From contig NC_079230.1 of the NCBI RefSeq assembly GCF_029633865.1, positions 32,073,358 through 32,137,357 on the forward strand: 64,000 bases of DNA, given 5' to 3'. Positions 54,010-64,000 of this stretch are shown here, one piece after another; the stretch's first letter is position 1, and every line of letters starts with the position of its first letter. A model generated the notes under the pieces. That model was given only the letters and a program-made list of their open reading frames with translations, was not told where the DNA came from and did not search any database. This stretch comes from Lampris incognitus. Lineage: Eukaryota; Chordata; Actinopteri; Lampriformes; Lampridae. Position numbers and translations under genes: made by a program.

Positions 54010-54538
54010 AATGGTTGAGTATGGATGAATATGGACGAGTATGGGCGAGTATGGTCGATTATGGATGAGTATGGTTGATTATGGACGAGTATGGATGAGT
54101 ATGGGCGAGTATGGTCGAGTATGGGTGAGTATGGTCGAGTATGGATGAGTATGGTCGAGTATGGATGAGTATGGTTGAGTATGGATGAGTATGGGCGAGT
54201 ATGGTCGAGTATGGTCGAGTATGGATGAGTATGGTCGAGTATGGATGAGTATGGTTGAGTATGAACAAGTATAGGCGAGTATGGTCGAGTATGGATGAGT
54301 ATGGAAGATTATGGTCGAGTATGGTTGATTATGGACGAGTATGGACGAGCATGGATTAGTATGGGCGAGTATGGATGAGTGTGATTGATTATGGACGAGT
54401 ATGGCGAGTATGGATGAGTATGGTCGAGTATGGATGAGCATGGTCGAGTATAGATGAGTATGGTCGAGTATGGGCGAGTATGGATGAGTATTGATGAGTA
54501 TGGATGAGTATTGATGAGTATGGAAGAGTATGGGTGTG
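54010..54538 (+). repeat. 10-bp-unit minisatellite, right block
   Basis: About 53 copies of GAGTATGGNY (GATGAGTATG, GGTCGAGTAT and related), a different mix of variants from the left block: TGGTCGAG and TGGGCGAG dominate here and the TAATATGG variant is absent. Confidence 0.95.
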
Positions 54539-54958
54539 ATGGTCAGATGAGGGAGGAACCGACAGAGGGAAAGGAAATGCTGAGTCTGAGTCCTGGATAT
54601 GGGACAGGGTTGGAGAGACAGGGTCAGATTTAAGTTTTTGTATGTGACGGATAACCCATCCCATGTAGCCCTCTGGCCCTCCATACACGCACATCTGGAA
54701 ACGGAAGACATTTATTGTATATTTCGTTTTTCAAATCGGGGACTGTTAACCTGAGATAACGGGACGGCACGTGTCAGTATGCGGACGCAGCACATCCGGA
54801 CTGGAGCGTCTGCGCTGCGAGCGGATAACGGGGAGATGACACGCGGCGTGTTTTAAAAAGTAACACAACACAACACAACACAACCCAATCCAATACAGCC
54901 AGTGTGGCCGTGGCACACGGGTTATTGCGGGCCTCCTCCTCTAGCCCGTATATAGCTC
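54539..54958. other. Non-repetitive stretch upstream of a candidate promoter
   Basis: Mixed sequence becoming GC- and CpG-rich from about 54740 (GATAACGGGACGGCACG, GCGGACGCAGCACATCCGG). No ORF with recognisable motif. Confidence 0.5.
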
Positions 54959-54966
54959 TATAAAAA
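54959..54966 (+). promoter_or_regulatory. Candidate TATA box
   Basis: TATAAAAA in CpG-rich sequence about 80 nt upstream of the ATG at 55041. A second TATATA lies 10 nt upstream. If used, transcription would start near 54990. Confidence 0.45.
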
Positions 54967-55040
54967 CAGGACACTTTATTGCGCACCTTACGCAGAGGCG
55001 CGTGATGCGGCGCAAACTTTAGCGACTTCCCGTCGGCCGC

Positions 55041-55343
55041 ATGACTCCCGAAGCAGAAGCCAGCGGGACAACACGTCTGCACGCCTGCCCTGCACGGAGC
55101 TGTGCGCCCTGCACGCAGAGGGAGGACTGGGGAGAGGATCAAGAAGCGTGTCCGCCCTGCAAGGAGAGGGAGCACTGGGGAGAGGACCAAGAAGCATGTC
55201 CGCCCTGCACGCAGAGGGAGGACTGGGGAGAGGACCAAGAAGCATGTCCGCCCTGCAAGGAGAGGGAGGACTGGGGAGAGGACCAAGGAGCACGTCCGCC
55301 CTGCACGCAGAGGGAGCACCGGGGAGAGGACCAAGAAGCACTG
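55041..55343 (+). CDS. Candidate first exon with in-frame 48-bp repeat (unknown protein)
   Basis: ATG at 55041 opens a frame MTPEAEASGTTRLHACPARS leading into about five 16-residue repeats of the form GEDQEACPPC plus TQREDW or KEREHW. A strong donor-like CTG|GTAAGA sits at 55343/55344, leaving a 101-codon exon in phase 0. A TATA box lies upstream. I recognise no family. All frames are open because the repeat unit is a multiple of three and GC-rich, so coding is not proven. It does not join directly in phase to the exon at 63402. Confidence 0.35.
55126..55340 (+). repeat. 48-bp GC-rich minisatellite (96-bp alternating order)
   Basis: Tandem units containing GGAGAGGACCAAGAAGCATG and CCGCCCTGCA. 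Alternate units have CACGCAGAGGGAG and AGGAGAGGGAG, so the higher-order period is 96 bp. Confidence 0.95.
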
Positions 55344-56379
55344 GTAAGACACCTACAGGTTAGCATGGAGACGCTTACAGCTGGCAGCCTCGTTTGTCAA
55401 AGATTTATTGCTGTGACTGCACTTTGTTTTGTCCGTGACATCGGGGCCCCTAGATCATTCATTCATTTTAAGGCAGGATTTAAAAAAAATAAATACTTAT
55501 TTTGTAAACCCAAGTCGCTTTCCTGACTGTCAGTAGTCACTGCTGCTGAGAATTAGATAGTAGTTCTGTTAGAATAAGCACTAGTTACTGACTTCATCAT
55601 GACTAGTCACGTCTCTCCTTCACCAGAAACAACCATTAGTTCTTTCATTTGAGTCACTAGTAACTAACTTCACAAGTAACAGTCACTAATCTAACAGTAT
55701 TTTTAGAACCAATAGCTTCACAATAGTGACTAGTGTTTAAAAAACAAGTACAAGTGTTTAATTTTTAGCGACTGGAGCCTGAAAAGCCAATAGTCCACCA
55801 GCTAAACGTGCCCCACCATAAAAACCTGGCTGAGGTGATTTGGCACTAGTCACTAAAAACCGAACACTTGTATGTTTCTTTTAAATACTAGTCGCTATTC
55901 TGGCTGTCACTTGTTGTTGTTGTTGTTCAGTTACTAGTTGCTAAAAAAACAAAAACAAAAAACAGACGCTAGGTCCAAAACTCCATGTTTACTCATCTGT
56001 AAGACAGTTCTACTAGAAACTACACATCTGTCACTCCACTCTGTAGCACTGCTAGTCGCTATTCCAGTTACTAGTCAAAGTCCCGCTGTTACAGCTGCTT
56101 TTGAATAAAGCCTGGTAGTTTTTCAAAAGTGACTAGTTGCTATTCAATTTGACACTATCAACTATTTTACTATGACAAGTCAAACCTGACATTTTGATAC
56201 CAACATCTATTTATGACTAGTCATATTAATTCACCAGTGTTAAAAATGTGTCAGGTATAAATAAACATGTTGATATCTTTATTTAGAGAAGAAACTAGCA
56301 ACAATGTAACTGACCGGTGAAAATCACGATAACAACTAGTCATTGATGACTAGTTACTTGTAACTAATACATAATGAAT
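55344..56379. repeat. ACTAGT-rich zone beside the 42-bp satellite
   Basis: No gene is seen. From about 55560 the hexamer ACTAGT occurs about 12 times in 800 bp in varied contexts (CACTAGTTAC, GACTAGTCAC, TACTAGTCGC), without tandem order, just before the ordered ACTAGT-bearing array. Confidence 0.75.
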
Positions 56380-58518
56380 AGTAGAATTAGATTAACAACT
56401 AGTGCTATTTATATAGTGACTAGTAGAATTAGATTAGCAACTAGTGCTATTTATATAGTGACTGGTAGAATTAGATTAGCAACTAGTGCTATTTAAATAG
56501 TGACTAGTAGAATTAGATTAGCAACTAGTGCTATTTATATAGTGACTGGTAGAATGAGATTAACAACTAGTGCTATTTATATAGTGACTGTTAGAATTAG
56601 ATTAGCAACTAGTCCTATTTATATAGTGGCTAGTAGAATTAGATTAGCAACTAGTGCTATTTAAATAGTGGCTAGTAGAATTAGATTAGCAACTAGTGCT
56701 ATTTATATAGTGAATAGTAGAATTAGATTAGCAACTAGTGCTATTTAAATAGTGGCTAGTAGAATTAGATAAGCAACTAGTGCTATTTATATAGTGACTA
56801 GTAGAATTAGATTAGCAACTAGTGCTATTTATATAGTGACTAGTAGTGCTATTTAAATGTGACTAGTAGAATTAGATCAACAACTAGTGCTATTTATATA
56901 GTGACTAGTAGTGCTATTTAAACAGTGACTAGTAGAATTAGATTAACAACTAGTGCTATTTATATAGTGACTGGTAGAATTAGATTAGCAACTAGTGCTA
57001 TTTAAATAGTGGCTAGTAGAATTAGATTAACAACTAGTCCTATTTAAATAGTGAGTAGTAGAATTAGATTAACAACTAGTGCTATTTAAATAGTGAGTAG
57101 TAGAATTAATTGACAACTAGTGTTATTTAAATAGTGACCAGTAAAATGAGACTAACAACTAGTGGTATTTAAATAATAACTAGTAGAGATAGATTAACAT
57201 TTAGTCCTATTTAAAATAATGAGTAGAAGAATTAGATTAATACATAGTCCTATTTAAATTGTGACTAGTAGAATTAGATGAACAACTAGTCCTATTAAAA
57301 TAGTGACTAGTAGAATTAGATGAACAGCTAGTGCTATTTAAATAGTGACTAGTAGAATTAGATGAACTAGTCCTATTTAAATAACGACTAGTAGAGTTAG
57401 ATTAAAAAATAGTCCTATATAAATAATGACTAGTAGAATTAGATTAACAGATAGTCCTATTTAAATAACGACTAGTAGAATTAGATTAACAACTAGTCCT
57501 ATTTAAATGACTAGTAGAATTAGATTAACAACTAGTCCTATTTAAATAGTGACTAGTAGAATTAGATTAACAGATAGTCCTATTTAAATAGTGACTAGCG
57601 GAATTAGATTAACCACTAGTCCTATTTAAATACTGACTAGTAGAATTAAATTAACAACTAGTAATATTTAAATAATGACTAGTAGATTAGATTAACAACT
57701 AGTGCTGCTATTTAAATAGTGACTAGTAGAATTAGATGAACAACTAGTGCTACTTAAATGGTGACTAGTAGAATTAGATTAACAACTAGTGCTATTTAAA
57801 TAGTGACTAGTAGAATTAGATGAATAACTAGTGCTGCTTAAATGGTGACTCGTAGAATTAGATTTACTAGTGCTACTTAAATAGTGACTAGTAGAATTAG
57901 ATTAACAACTAGTGCTATTTAAATAGTGACTCGTAGAATTAGATTAACAACTAGTGCTACTTAAATAGTGACTAGTAGAATTAGATTAACAACTAGTGCT
58001 ATTTAAATAGTGACTAGTAGAATTAGATGAACAACTAGTGGTACTTAAATGGTGACTAGTAGAATTAGATTAACAACTAGTGCTATTTAAATAGTGACTA
58101 GTAGAATGAGATGAATAACCAGTGCTGTTTAAATGGGACTCGTAGAATTAGATTAACAACTAGTGCTACTTAAATAGTGACTAGTAGAATTAGATTAACA
58201 ACTAGTGCTATTTAAATGGTGACTAGTAGAATTAGATGAACAACTAGTGCTACTTAAATGGTGACTAGTAGAATTAGATTAACAACTAGTGCTATTTAAA
58301 TAGTGACTAGTAGAATTAGATTAACAACTAGTCCTATTTAAATAGTGAGTAGTAGAATTAGGTTAACTACTAGTCCTATTTAAACAGTGACTAGTAGAAT
58401 TAGATTAACAACTAGTGGTATTTAAATAATGACTAGTAGAATTAGATGAATAACTAGTGCTGCTTAAATGGTGACTAGTAGAATTAGATTAACAACTAGC
58501 GGTATTTAAATAGTGAAA
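56380..58518 (+). repeat. 42-bp satellite, about 51 copies
   Basis: Each unit contains AACAACTAGTGCTATTTAAA, then TAGTGACTAGTAGAATTAGA plus TT: two ACTAGT palindromes and usually ATTTAAAT. Early copies have TTTATATAG in place of TTTAAATAG, so variants are clustered along the array. A few units are shortened. Confidence 0.97.
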
Positions 58519-58639
58519 TGATCACTAGTAATGTGGAGATGACGACTAAGCCGTTAGAGGCATTTCACTCAGAATACATTTAGCAAATTGTACCACTTTA
58601 ATGGGCTGCAGCCTTTAAGACCAGGGAACAATAACACAA

Positions 58640-59198
58640 CCTTCTGTTGTCTTCCGGGTCAAAATGATCCACAACAGTGTTTAACAGCAGAGAAAAGACT
58701 CTACATGACCTTTTTTAACCTGAAATGTGAGGACTTTTCCTACAGTGACCCCAACATTAGGAACAGTGGAACACTGTTTTTGTTCATATTTCCATGAAAG
58801 CTGAACACCACTAGGGTACTGTGATTGTCTTAGGGTCACGTGGGACCCTAAGACATGTGTGGGTCATGTGTGACCCTAAGACATTTTGGGGTCATGTGTA
58901 ACCCTAAGACGTGTGGGTCATGTGTGACCCTAAGACATTTTGGGGTCATGTGTGGGTCATGTGACCCTATAAACGTGAGTGGTGTCCATTGATTAAATGC
59001 AGTCTTTCTGCATCAGTCAGTTTGTCACACAGTTGGCGTCACACAGTTTGTGATGAATGACAGATTGTTTCTTTGAGCAGAATAGATTCGGGTTTTAACA
59101 TTAAATTAAGCTGCTTTAGTTTAGAGGTTTAATGAAGGTGGGCCATACACGACCCTTAAGACAAGGGCAGTATACACAATGTGTGGACAACACAAGGG
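58640..59198. mobile_element. piggyBac-like MITE
   Basis: The left end CCTTCTGTTGTCTTCCGGGT and right end GACAACACAAGGG (inverse CCCTTGTGTTGTC) form terminal inverted repeats. The right end is followed by TTAA at 59199-59202, the piggyBac target, while the left flank is ACAA. The CTTCCGGGTCAAAATGA block inside the left end is typical of fish piggyBac MITEs. No transposase; the ORF at 58588-58797 straddles the edge and is not called. Confidence 0.65.
58805..58975. repeat. Minisatellite of ACCCTAAGACA/GGGTCATGTG words
   Basis: Irregular tandem copies of GGGTCATGTGTGACCCTAAG with ACATTTTG spacers. GGGTCA and TGACCC pairs make many units locally self-complementary. It lies inside the piggyBac-like MITE. 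Confidence 0.85.
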
Positions 59199-59250
59199 TT
59201 AAGGTGGATCAAGATATTCTGATAGCCAAATCCCTGGCAATAGTCTCATA

Positions 59251-59315
59251 TAGCAATGGCAATATCTATCTATCTATCCATCCATCCATCCATCCATCTA
59301 TCTACATATATAGTT
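59251..59315. repeat. TATC/CATC microsatellite
   Basis: Runs of ATCT and CATC tetramers. The rest of 59203-60250 shows no gene I can recognise despite several overlapping short frames. Confidence 0.85.
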
Positions 59316-60252
59316 GTGAATCTATCGATTCTGTGTTTGAATCAACCTTCCAGAAAATAAAGACATAAAAAAGGAAACACTGAAAAGACCAACAGACCTT
59401 TTCCCTTAAAGTTGTCACACTTAAGTTGTAAAGAACCTAAAGTTCCCCTTAAAGTCAAGTTAAGGTTACAAGTGACAATCAGACAAGCCACAGACTCTCC
59501 CACGGGCATCTCATATACGCAGCATGAAGCAGCTCATCTACTCCACCATATCTACGTCATAAGGATCAGGACCATACTGTCATGGCACTGGTGTTTCACT
59601 TTCCAGGGAACCTCTATCTTTTCCGGCAGAGGGAAGGCTTATTTTTCATGAAAACAAGCCTCATCTGTCGTTATTCACACCTGCATACACGGTGTTATGC
59701 TAAAGGGAGAGTTGTGCGACTCATCAGTGTTTGGATTTCCACACACAACGCAAACAAAGATGCACAGAGCCGTCCCCCATCGTGTTGCCATCCTCCGTCG
59801 CTGACTCACCACCCGTTTATGTCTGGTGTTTTTTCAGGTACCGTGAAACAGATCCAAATATATTTCACGTTGTCCCATTATGTGCCATTAGGACACTCCG
59901 GTCTCTCGGTCACCTTGTTGCAGGAACATCCCTTTTGCCTTCTGGAGCTCGGAAAATGGACCACACTCGCCTGTTTCTAAACGTTTCCTCTAAAAGGAGA
60001 CGACAGCGTGGCGGTATAGTGCTGGGTTCCCAGCTCCGTAACATATGCTAACCGTGCAGAGCGGGACCTCTCCAAGGATGCCCGAGGCCCAAGAGTGACT
60101 TCATCGGTCGTTGAGGATACAGTCCCGACAGGTAATCCCCTCGCACGATCAGGGACGACGGAGCCTTGCTAACCGGAGGTTTGGTTGCAGAGGGCCACGT
60201 ATCGTCAAGCTGTACCAGAGAACATCTGACGGTTTTAGAGGGCTTACAGGCC

Positions 60253-60557
60253 CAGGGGCGGATCTACAGGGTGGCAAGGGGTGGCTGCCACCTCAGGGAC
60301 ACAGTCTTGCCACCCCATTTATAAATCAGATATGTTTTTAAAGTATATTTTATGTACATGCATGGTGAAGGTCAATGAGACCCACACCAAACTCATCTTA
60401 AACAGAAGTCGCCGATTTAGAATCCCCCCCCTCCCCCTCACAGGCGCGGATCTACAGGGTGGCAAGACTGTGTCCCAGAGGTGGCAGCTGCCACCTCTGG
60501 GACACAGTCTTGCCACCCCTTTGCCACCCCAGGAAAAAATCTCTAGATCCACCACTG
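60253..60557. mobile_element. MITE with 10-bp direct flanks and a perfect internal palindrome
   Basis: Ends CAGGGGCGGATCTACAG and its inverted counterpart CTCTAGATCCACCACTG. CTTACAGGCC flanks both sides exactly (60243-60252, 60558-60567). A second copy of the left end (CAGGCGCGGATCTACAGGGT) starts at 60443, so the element seems partly duplicated. 60457-60518 is a perfect palindrome. No coding. Confidence 0.75.
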
Positions 60558-60567
60558 CTTACAGGCC

Positions 60568-61301
60568 TAGGGCTGCCAACCGTCCTGTAAAATACGGACT
60601 CATCCCGTAACTGGAAACTAAAACACGTGTTCCGTGTTGAACAGATGAAGGACTCACTCTTTTGTGTATTTTTGAGAATCAGTTCAGTGCAACTCTACGG
60701 AGAGAAATCTTAGAGGTTAGACCCTTAAGACGGGGCGGTTAGTGTAGCAGGAAACGCTCTGTTATCTCAGCCTGTCTGCCATGTTCTGTCCCACAACCCA
60801 AACACAGAATGCGCTTCTCACTGGTCGTGACAGCGCTGCTACAAGGCACCCGACAGTGGCGTGAGATTTTAAAAATGGCTACTTGTAAACGTAGTCCGCA
60901 GACAAAAGAAAGAAGAGAATACAAAAATACAGAAGGGGGGTGGGAGAAGGATTACCAATGGCTGGCATGCACGGTTGAGACGGTGTGCAACGCCAGTCTG
61001 TTTTCTCCATGAGTCGTAGAGGAGCCATTGCAGTGTCCTCGATGTGATTATATATAGTATAGACAGGACTTCTCACAACCACATATGTGGGGATTTGTAT
61101 GTTCTATCTTTAGACAAGTCTACAACTGAAGGGTGATGCAGGTGTAAGAGCAAGACCTGTCGTTTTGGACAAAATAAGCATCATGCAATAATCAAATATT
61201 TGTTATGGGTTCCCAGTAGTTGGAGCTCCTCAGTCTAAGGTCATATAGTCCATCCCCTCATGGGCGTTCCTTATTTCCATTTCAGAAAGTTGGCAACCCT
61301 A
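60568..61301. mobile_element. hAT-like MITE (AGGGYTGCCAAC ends)
   Basis: TAGGGCTGCCAAC at the left and the inverted TAGGGTTGCCAAC at the right, with flanks TACAGGCC and TTCAGGCA agreeing at 6 of 8 bases. Interior without a transposase. The left boundary abuts the previous MITE. Confidence 0.55.
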
Positions 61302-63401
61302 TTCAGGCAACCCTCTTTTGTTGTTATTCAAGTCAACACAGTCTTATGGTAAAGGAGAGACTCAGCGACGTTTGGAGTCCACCATAGAAAGCTCCGTTGG
61401 TAGTAGTGGTGGCTGTAGTAGAAGTAACAGTAGGTCTTTAATGTCACTGTGGGGCGATGCAGTTTAGAGCTAGAAGTCAGTTAAAACAGAACAAGACAGC
61501 ACACATACCTTAGCAGATAAAACACACATTTGAATAATTAGATCCATCCTAAAAAGATCACAAAGACTTTAAAAGGACAGAAGAGTGATGCTCACTCATT
61601 CTCACCGGGTGCCCAACGTAGCATGTTGATGCTTACAAACCTCTGTTTGGGTAATGCCGACTAGACTGAAAGAAGCAACCAAGACAAATTACATTCCTGC
61701 AGCAAACATGGACAGAGACGGTTAACAGTTGACAACACTGTTTATAGGACCACTTAAACCCTCATTCCGGATGAAGTAAAACTTTGGAAGAAACTGTAAG
61801 GAGAGCATCAGAAGGAGGGCTCGGTCTTTCAGGATGGCTAAAATGAACAAGAAAGAAAGTGCAGAAGCAGATTTACAAATAAGCAACATGTCGAAAACAC
61901 ACTATGATTACACTTAATGATAACGACACAATGCAAATGCATGCAGCGGCACACGAGGCACCTTCTCCAGGTGTTGCCAGAGAAAAGCAGTGCCCCACGT
62001 GATGAGTCCTTAAATGTGTAGCTCAAAAGAAAGAGTTAGACTGAAAGCAATCCCGAGATTTTTTCCCCACTGGTGATCCTTGGGGTGGACGACAACAGGG
62101 TGACATCCATTTTTTAACTACAGCCAAGCACTCGTCTAAATATCATGGAGTGATCGTTTCACTTCGCAGGTACATATACAGTTGACTGTCATCTGCATAG
62201 CAAAACTGATTCCGTGACTGTAAATTATTTCACCAAATTGTAATTATCCATCCATTATCCACACCGCTTATCCTTACCCAGGGTCGCTGGAGCCTATCCC
62301 AGCAGTTAGTTAACGAGGAAAAAAATCGTTTACCGCTAGTCTCACTTTTTGTCACATTCATTCAGTTAACTCACCTGTTCACTAAAAACCACCATTACAT
62401 GTTCCACATTAGACCCACGGGACCCTGTGGTTGTGTAGTGGTGGTACAGAATGGTTGTTTATCAGAGGATATTGTCCTGGCTGTGAGTGGACTTTCAAAC
62501 CTATGCTGTAGTTTTTTTTTTTTAATGTTACATTAATTATGTTAGTCTTTTCTTCAAAGTTGATCATGTGATATGTGTCTTTTTACTTTACATTGATTTT
62601 AGTAGCTTTGTAAAGAAATTAAAAACACGAGTATATATTTTTGATATAGTTTTTGCCTCTACCAACACTACAAGCTGAAGAGAGCGGAGTGAAACAATAA
62701 AAATGGAGCTGACCTCTCCGTGGAAAATCATGTGAGGGAATTCTAAATAGTTTGTACCTTAAACTTGTACCGCCGCCTCTGTGGTTACTCATTAATCTCG
62801 CTGCGTCTGTCAGTGACACCATGTAATTATCAACTATGGATTAACTGCTCAGCATCTGACCAAAATATTATTTTGCAAAGTAAGAGTTTCAAGTGTGGAA
62901 AAGAATTCAGTGACCTTAGTGACACACATGGATAATTTCTAATAAGTCACGTCAATATGCTAGTTTTGCCAGTTCATGTACCTTTTGTTTGTGATGTTAT
63001 TAATTTAGCTGCATTGTAACTGGACCCAGTGTGATGTGAATCATGTTTTATTTGTGTCACTACTTGTGCTTCTTCTTGGCTGTTAGAATGAAGATATTGC
63101 TATCATGGCCTTAACTGGTGATCAAGCAGTAGCCTAAGTGGTATTAGCTGCTATAGGCCGTTGGTGTATCAGCACAGCACTGTTGAGATGTAATAAGATG
63201 TGTTTAACAGTAGACCACTAGAGTTAAAGGGTACTGTCTGTGTATTATCTCTATGAAGTAAACAATGTTTTCCCCTTCTATCCCACCACCTCCTGGGATA
63301 AATGAGGATTGTAAACCATTTCAGCAAAGTAGGTGGGTTGACTGACTCTTTATGAAGTTGTCTTGCTGATCCTATAGTAAATACTATCTTGTTGGTGTCA
63401 G
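61302..63401. other. Intergenic or upstream intron sequence
   Basis: AT-rich, with no recognised exon. It includes a fragment of a common fish repeat at 62248-62310 (CCATCCATTATCCACACCGC, GGAGCCTATCCCAGC). Confidence 0.5.
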
Positions 63402-63532
63402 CTCTGGCCATGTCGCTTGCCATGGTAGTGGGTCCTGACCGACTTCCTGCAGATGAGGAGTCACAGGAAACACTGAAAGGGAAACTCCGCATTCTGCAGG
63501 CTGACAACACAGAGGTCAACGCTCTATTCAGG
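63402..63532 (+). CDS. sh3tc1: SH3TC1-like gene, exon A
   Basis: Acceptor TGTCAG at 63396-63401 and donor GG|GTATAA at 63532/63533 bound a frame containing MSLAMVVGPDRLPADEE and TLKGKLRILQADNTEVNALF. With the next exon it reads into the N-terminal region of SH3TC1/SH3TC2, SH3- and TPR-bearing proteins (SH3TC2 acts in endosomal recycling in Schwann cells). The ATG at 63410 may be the start or an internal Met, since the frame is also open to the acceptor. The paralogue SH3TC1 fits better by residues recalled, not by alignment. Confidence 0.7.
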
Positions 63533-63875
63533 GTATAAACGCTGACATACACAACTCTATACACACACAACCACACACACACACACACGACTGCCAGCTT
63601 CATGCTTTGCATTGGCTTTTGATCCCTGAGATCTTCAGAAGTACACAAAACCTTTTCAATATGGTCACTTGCTTGACTGACCTGAAAGCAAACTGGCTGG
63701 ATGGAAGAATTTTAAATGTTTTGTCCCATTAAAAAATGTGTGCGGCATTTTGTCTGGCTTTGTCACCTCTGTTGAAGAAGAAACAAGAATGGGATGTGAA
63801 TCATGGCCTCAAAATACTTGAGAGTAAACTTTATGGAATGAGTGATCAGAATTAAAACGTTCGTCCTCCCTCTAG

Positions 63876-63998
<123 letters not shown>

Positions 63999-64000
63999 TG

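Noticed and set aside
55139..55352. Minus-strand frames with LVLSPVLPLRAGRTC repeats
   Set aside because: Antisense of the 48-bp repeat. The plus strand has the ATG, TATA and donor, so the sense reading is preferred.

Overview
The window reads as a piece of a ray-finned fish (almost certainly teleost) chromosome. The evidence is a complete intron-split histone H2A.Z gene, two exons of an SH3TC-type vertebrate gene at the right edge, and a repeat mix typical of fish: Tf1/sushi-type chromodomain Ty3/gypsy elements, Mag-type Ty3/gypsy elements, BEL/Pao, L1/Tx1-type and RTE-type LINEs, Tc1, hAT, piggyBac and tRNA-derived SINEs. No bacterial or viral replicon features are present. Most of the 64 kb is transposons nested in each other and in tandem arrays, so the region looks gene-poor or heterochromatic.

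Layout. 1-340: short G-rich minisatellites. 337-11554: a ~6.2 kb purine-strand AAAG/GTCAG satellite, split by a complete sushi-type LTR retrotransposon (Gypsy-A, 6347-11380, 5-bp TSD). 11555-14420: four more tandem arrays, including a perfect 510-bp segmental duplication inside a GATC-rich array. About 13947-22690: a reverse-strand L1-type LINE carrying an in-frame 33-bp repeat expansion in ORF2, an LTR at an internal deletion, and a Mag-type element (Gypsy-B, 17266-22224) in ORF1. 22699-27654: a third Ty3/gypsy element on the minus strand (Gypsy-C). 27655-29290: intergenic. 29290-30700: h2az1 on the minus strand. 31230-34640: hAT-type MITEs and interspersed repeats. 34690-37964: a deleted BEL/Pao element with a Tc1 relic in its LTR. 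38390-39307: an RTE LINE fragment. 39308-50284: an old minus-strand sushi-type element (Gypsy-E) into which two SINEs inserted; one of them received a very young Mag-type element (Gypsy-D, 43832-48654). 50285-54538: a 10-bp-unit minisatellite split by a deleted hAT transposon. 54539-55343: a GC-rich candidate promoter and first exon with an in-frame 48-bp repeat. 55344-58518: an ACTAGT-rich zone grading into a ~51-copy 42-bp satellite. 58640-61301: piggyBac- and hAT-like MITEs, with a perfect 62-bp palindrome. 61302-64000: mostly unannotated, ending with two sh3tc1-like exons.

How the parts relate. The only clearly functional host genes are h2az1 (chromatin) and the SH3TC-type gene. The transposons form a readable relative chronology through target-site duplications and LTR identity: Gypsy-D LTRs differ at 1 of 193 positions, Gypsy-C at about 2 percent, Gypsy-A at about 4 percent, and Gypsy-B at about 5 percent or more. 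Both sushi-type elements show a self-complementary primer site matching the predicted transcript start. Both Mag-type elements carry a primer site matching tRNA-Ser(GCT). I found no gene cluster that amounts to a new multi-gene system. The most unusual signals are the in-frame repeat birth inside a LINE ORF, the coding minisatellite exon, and the satellite architectures.
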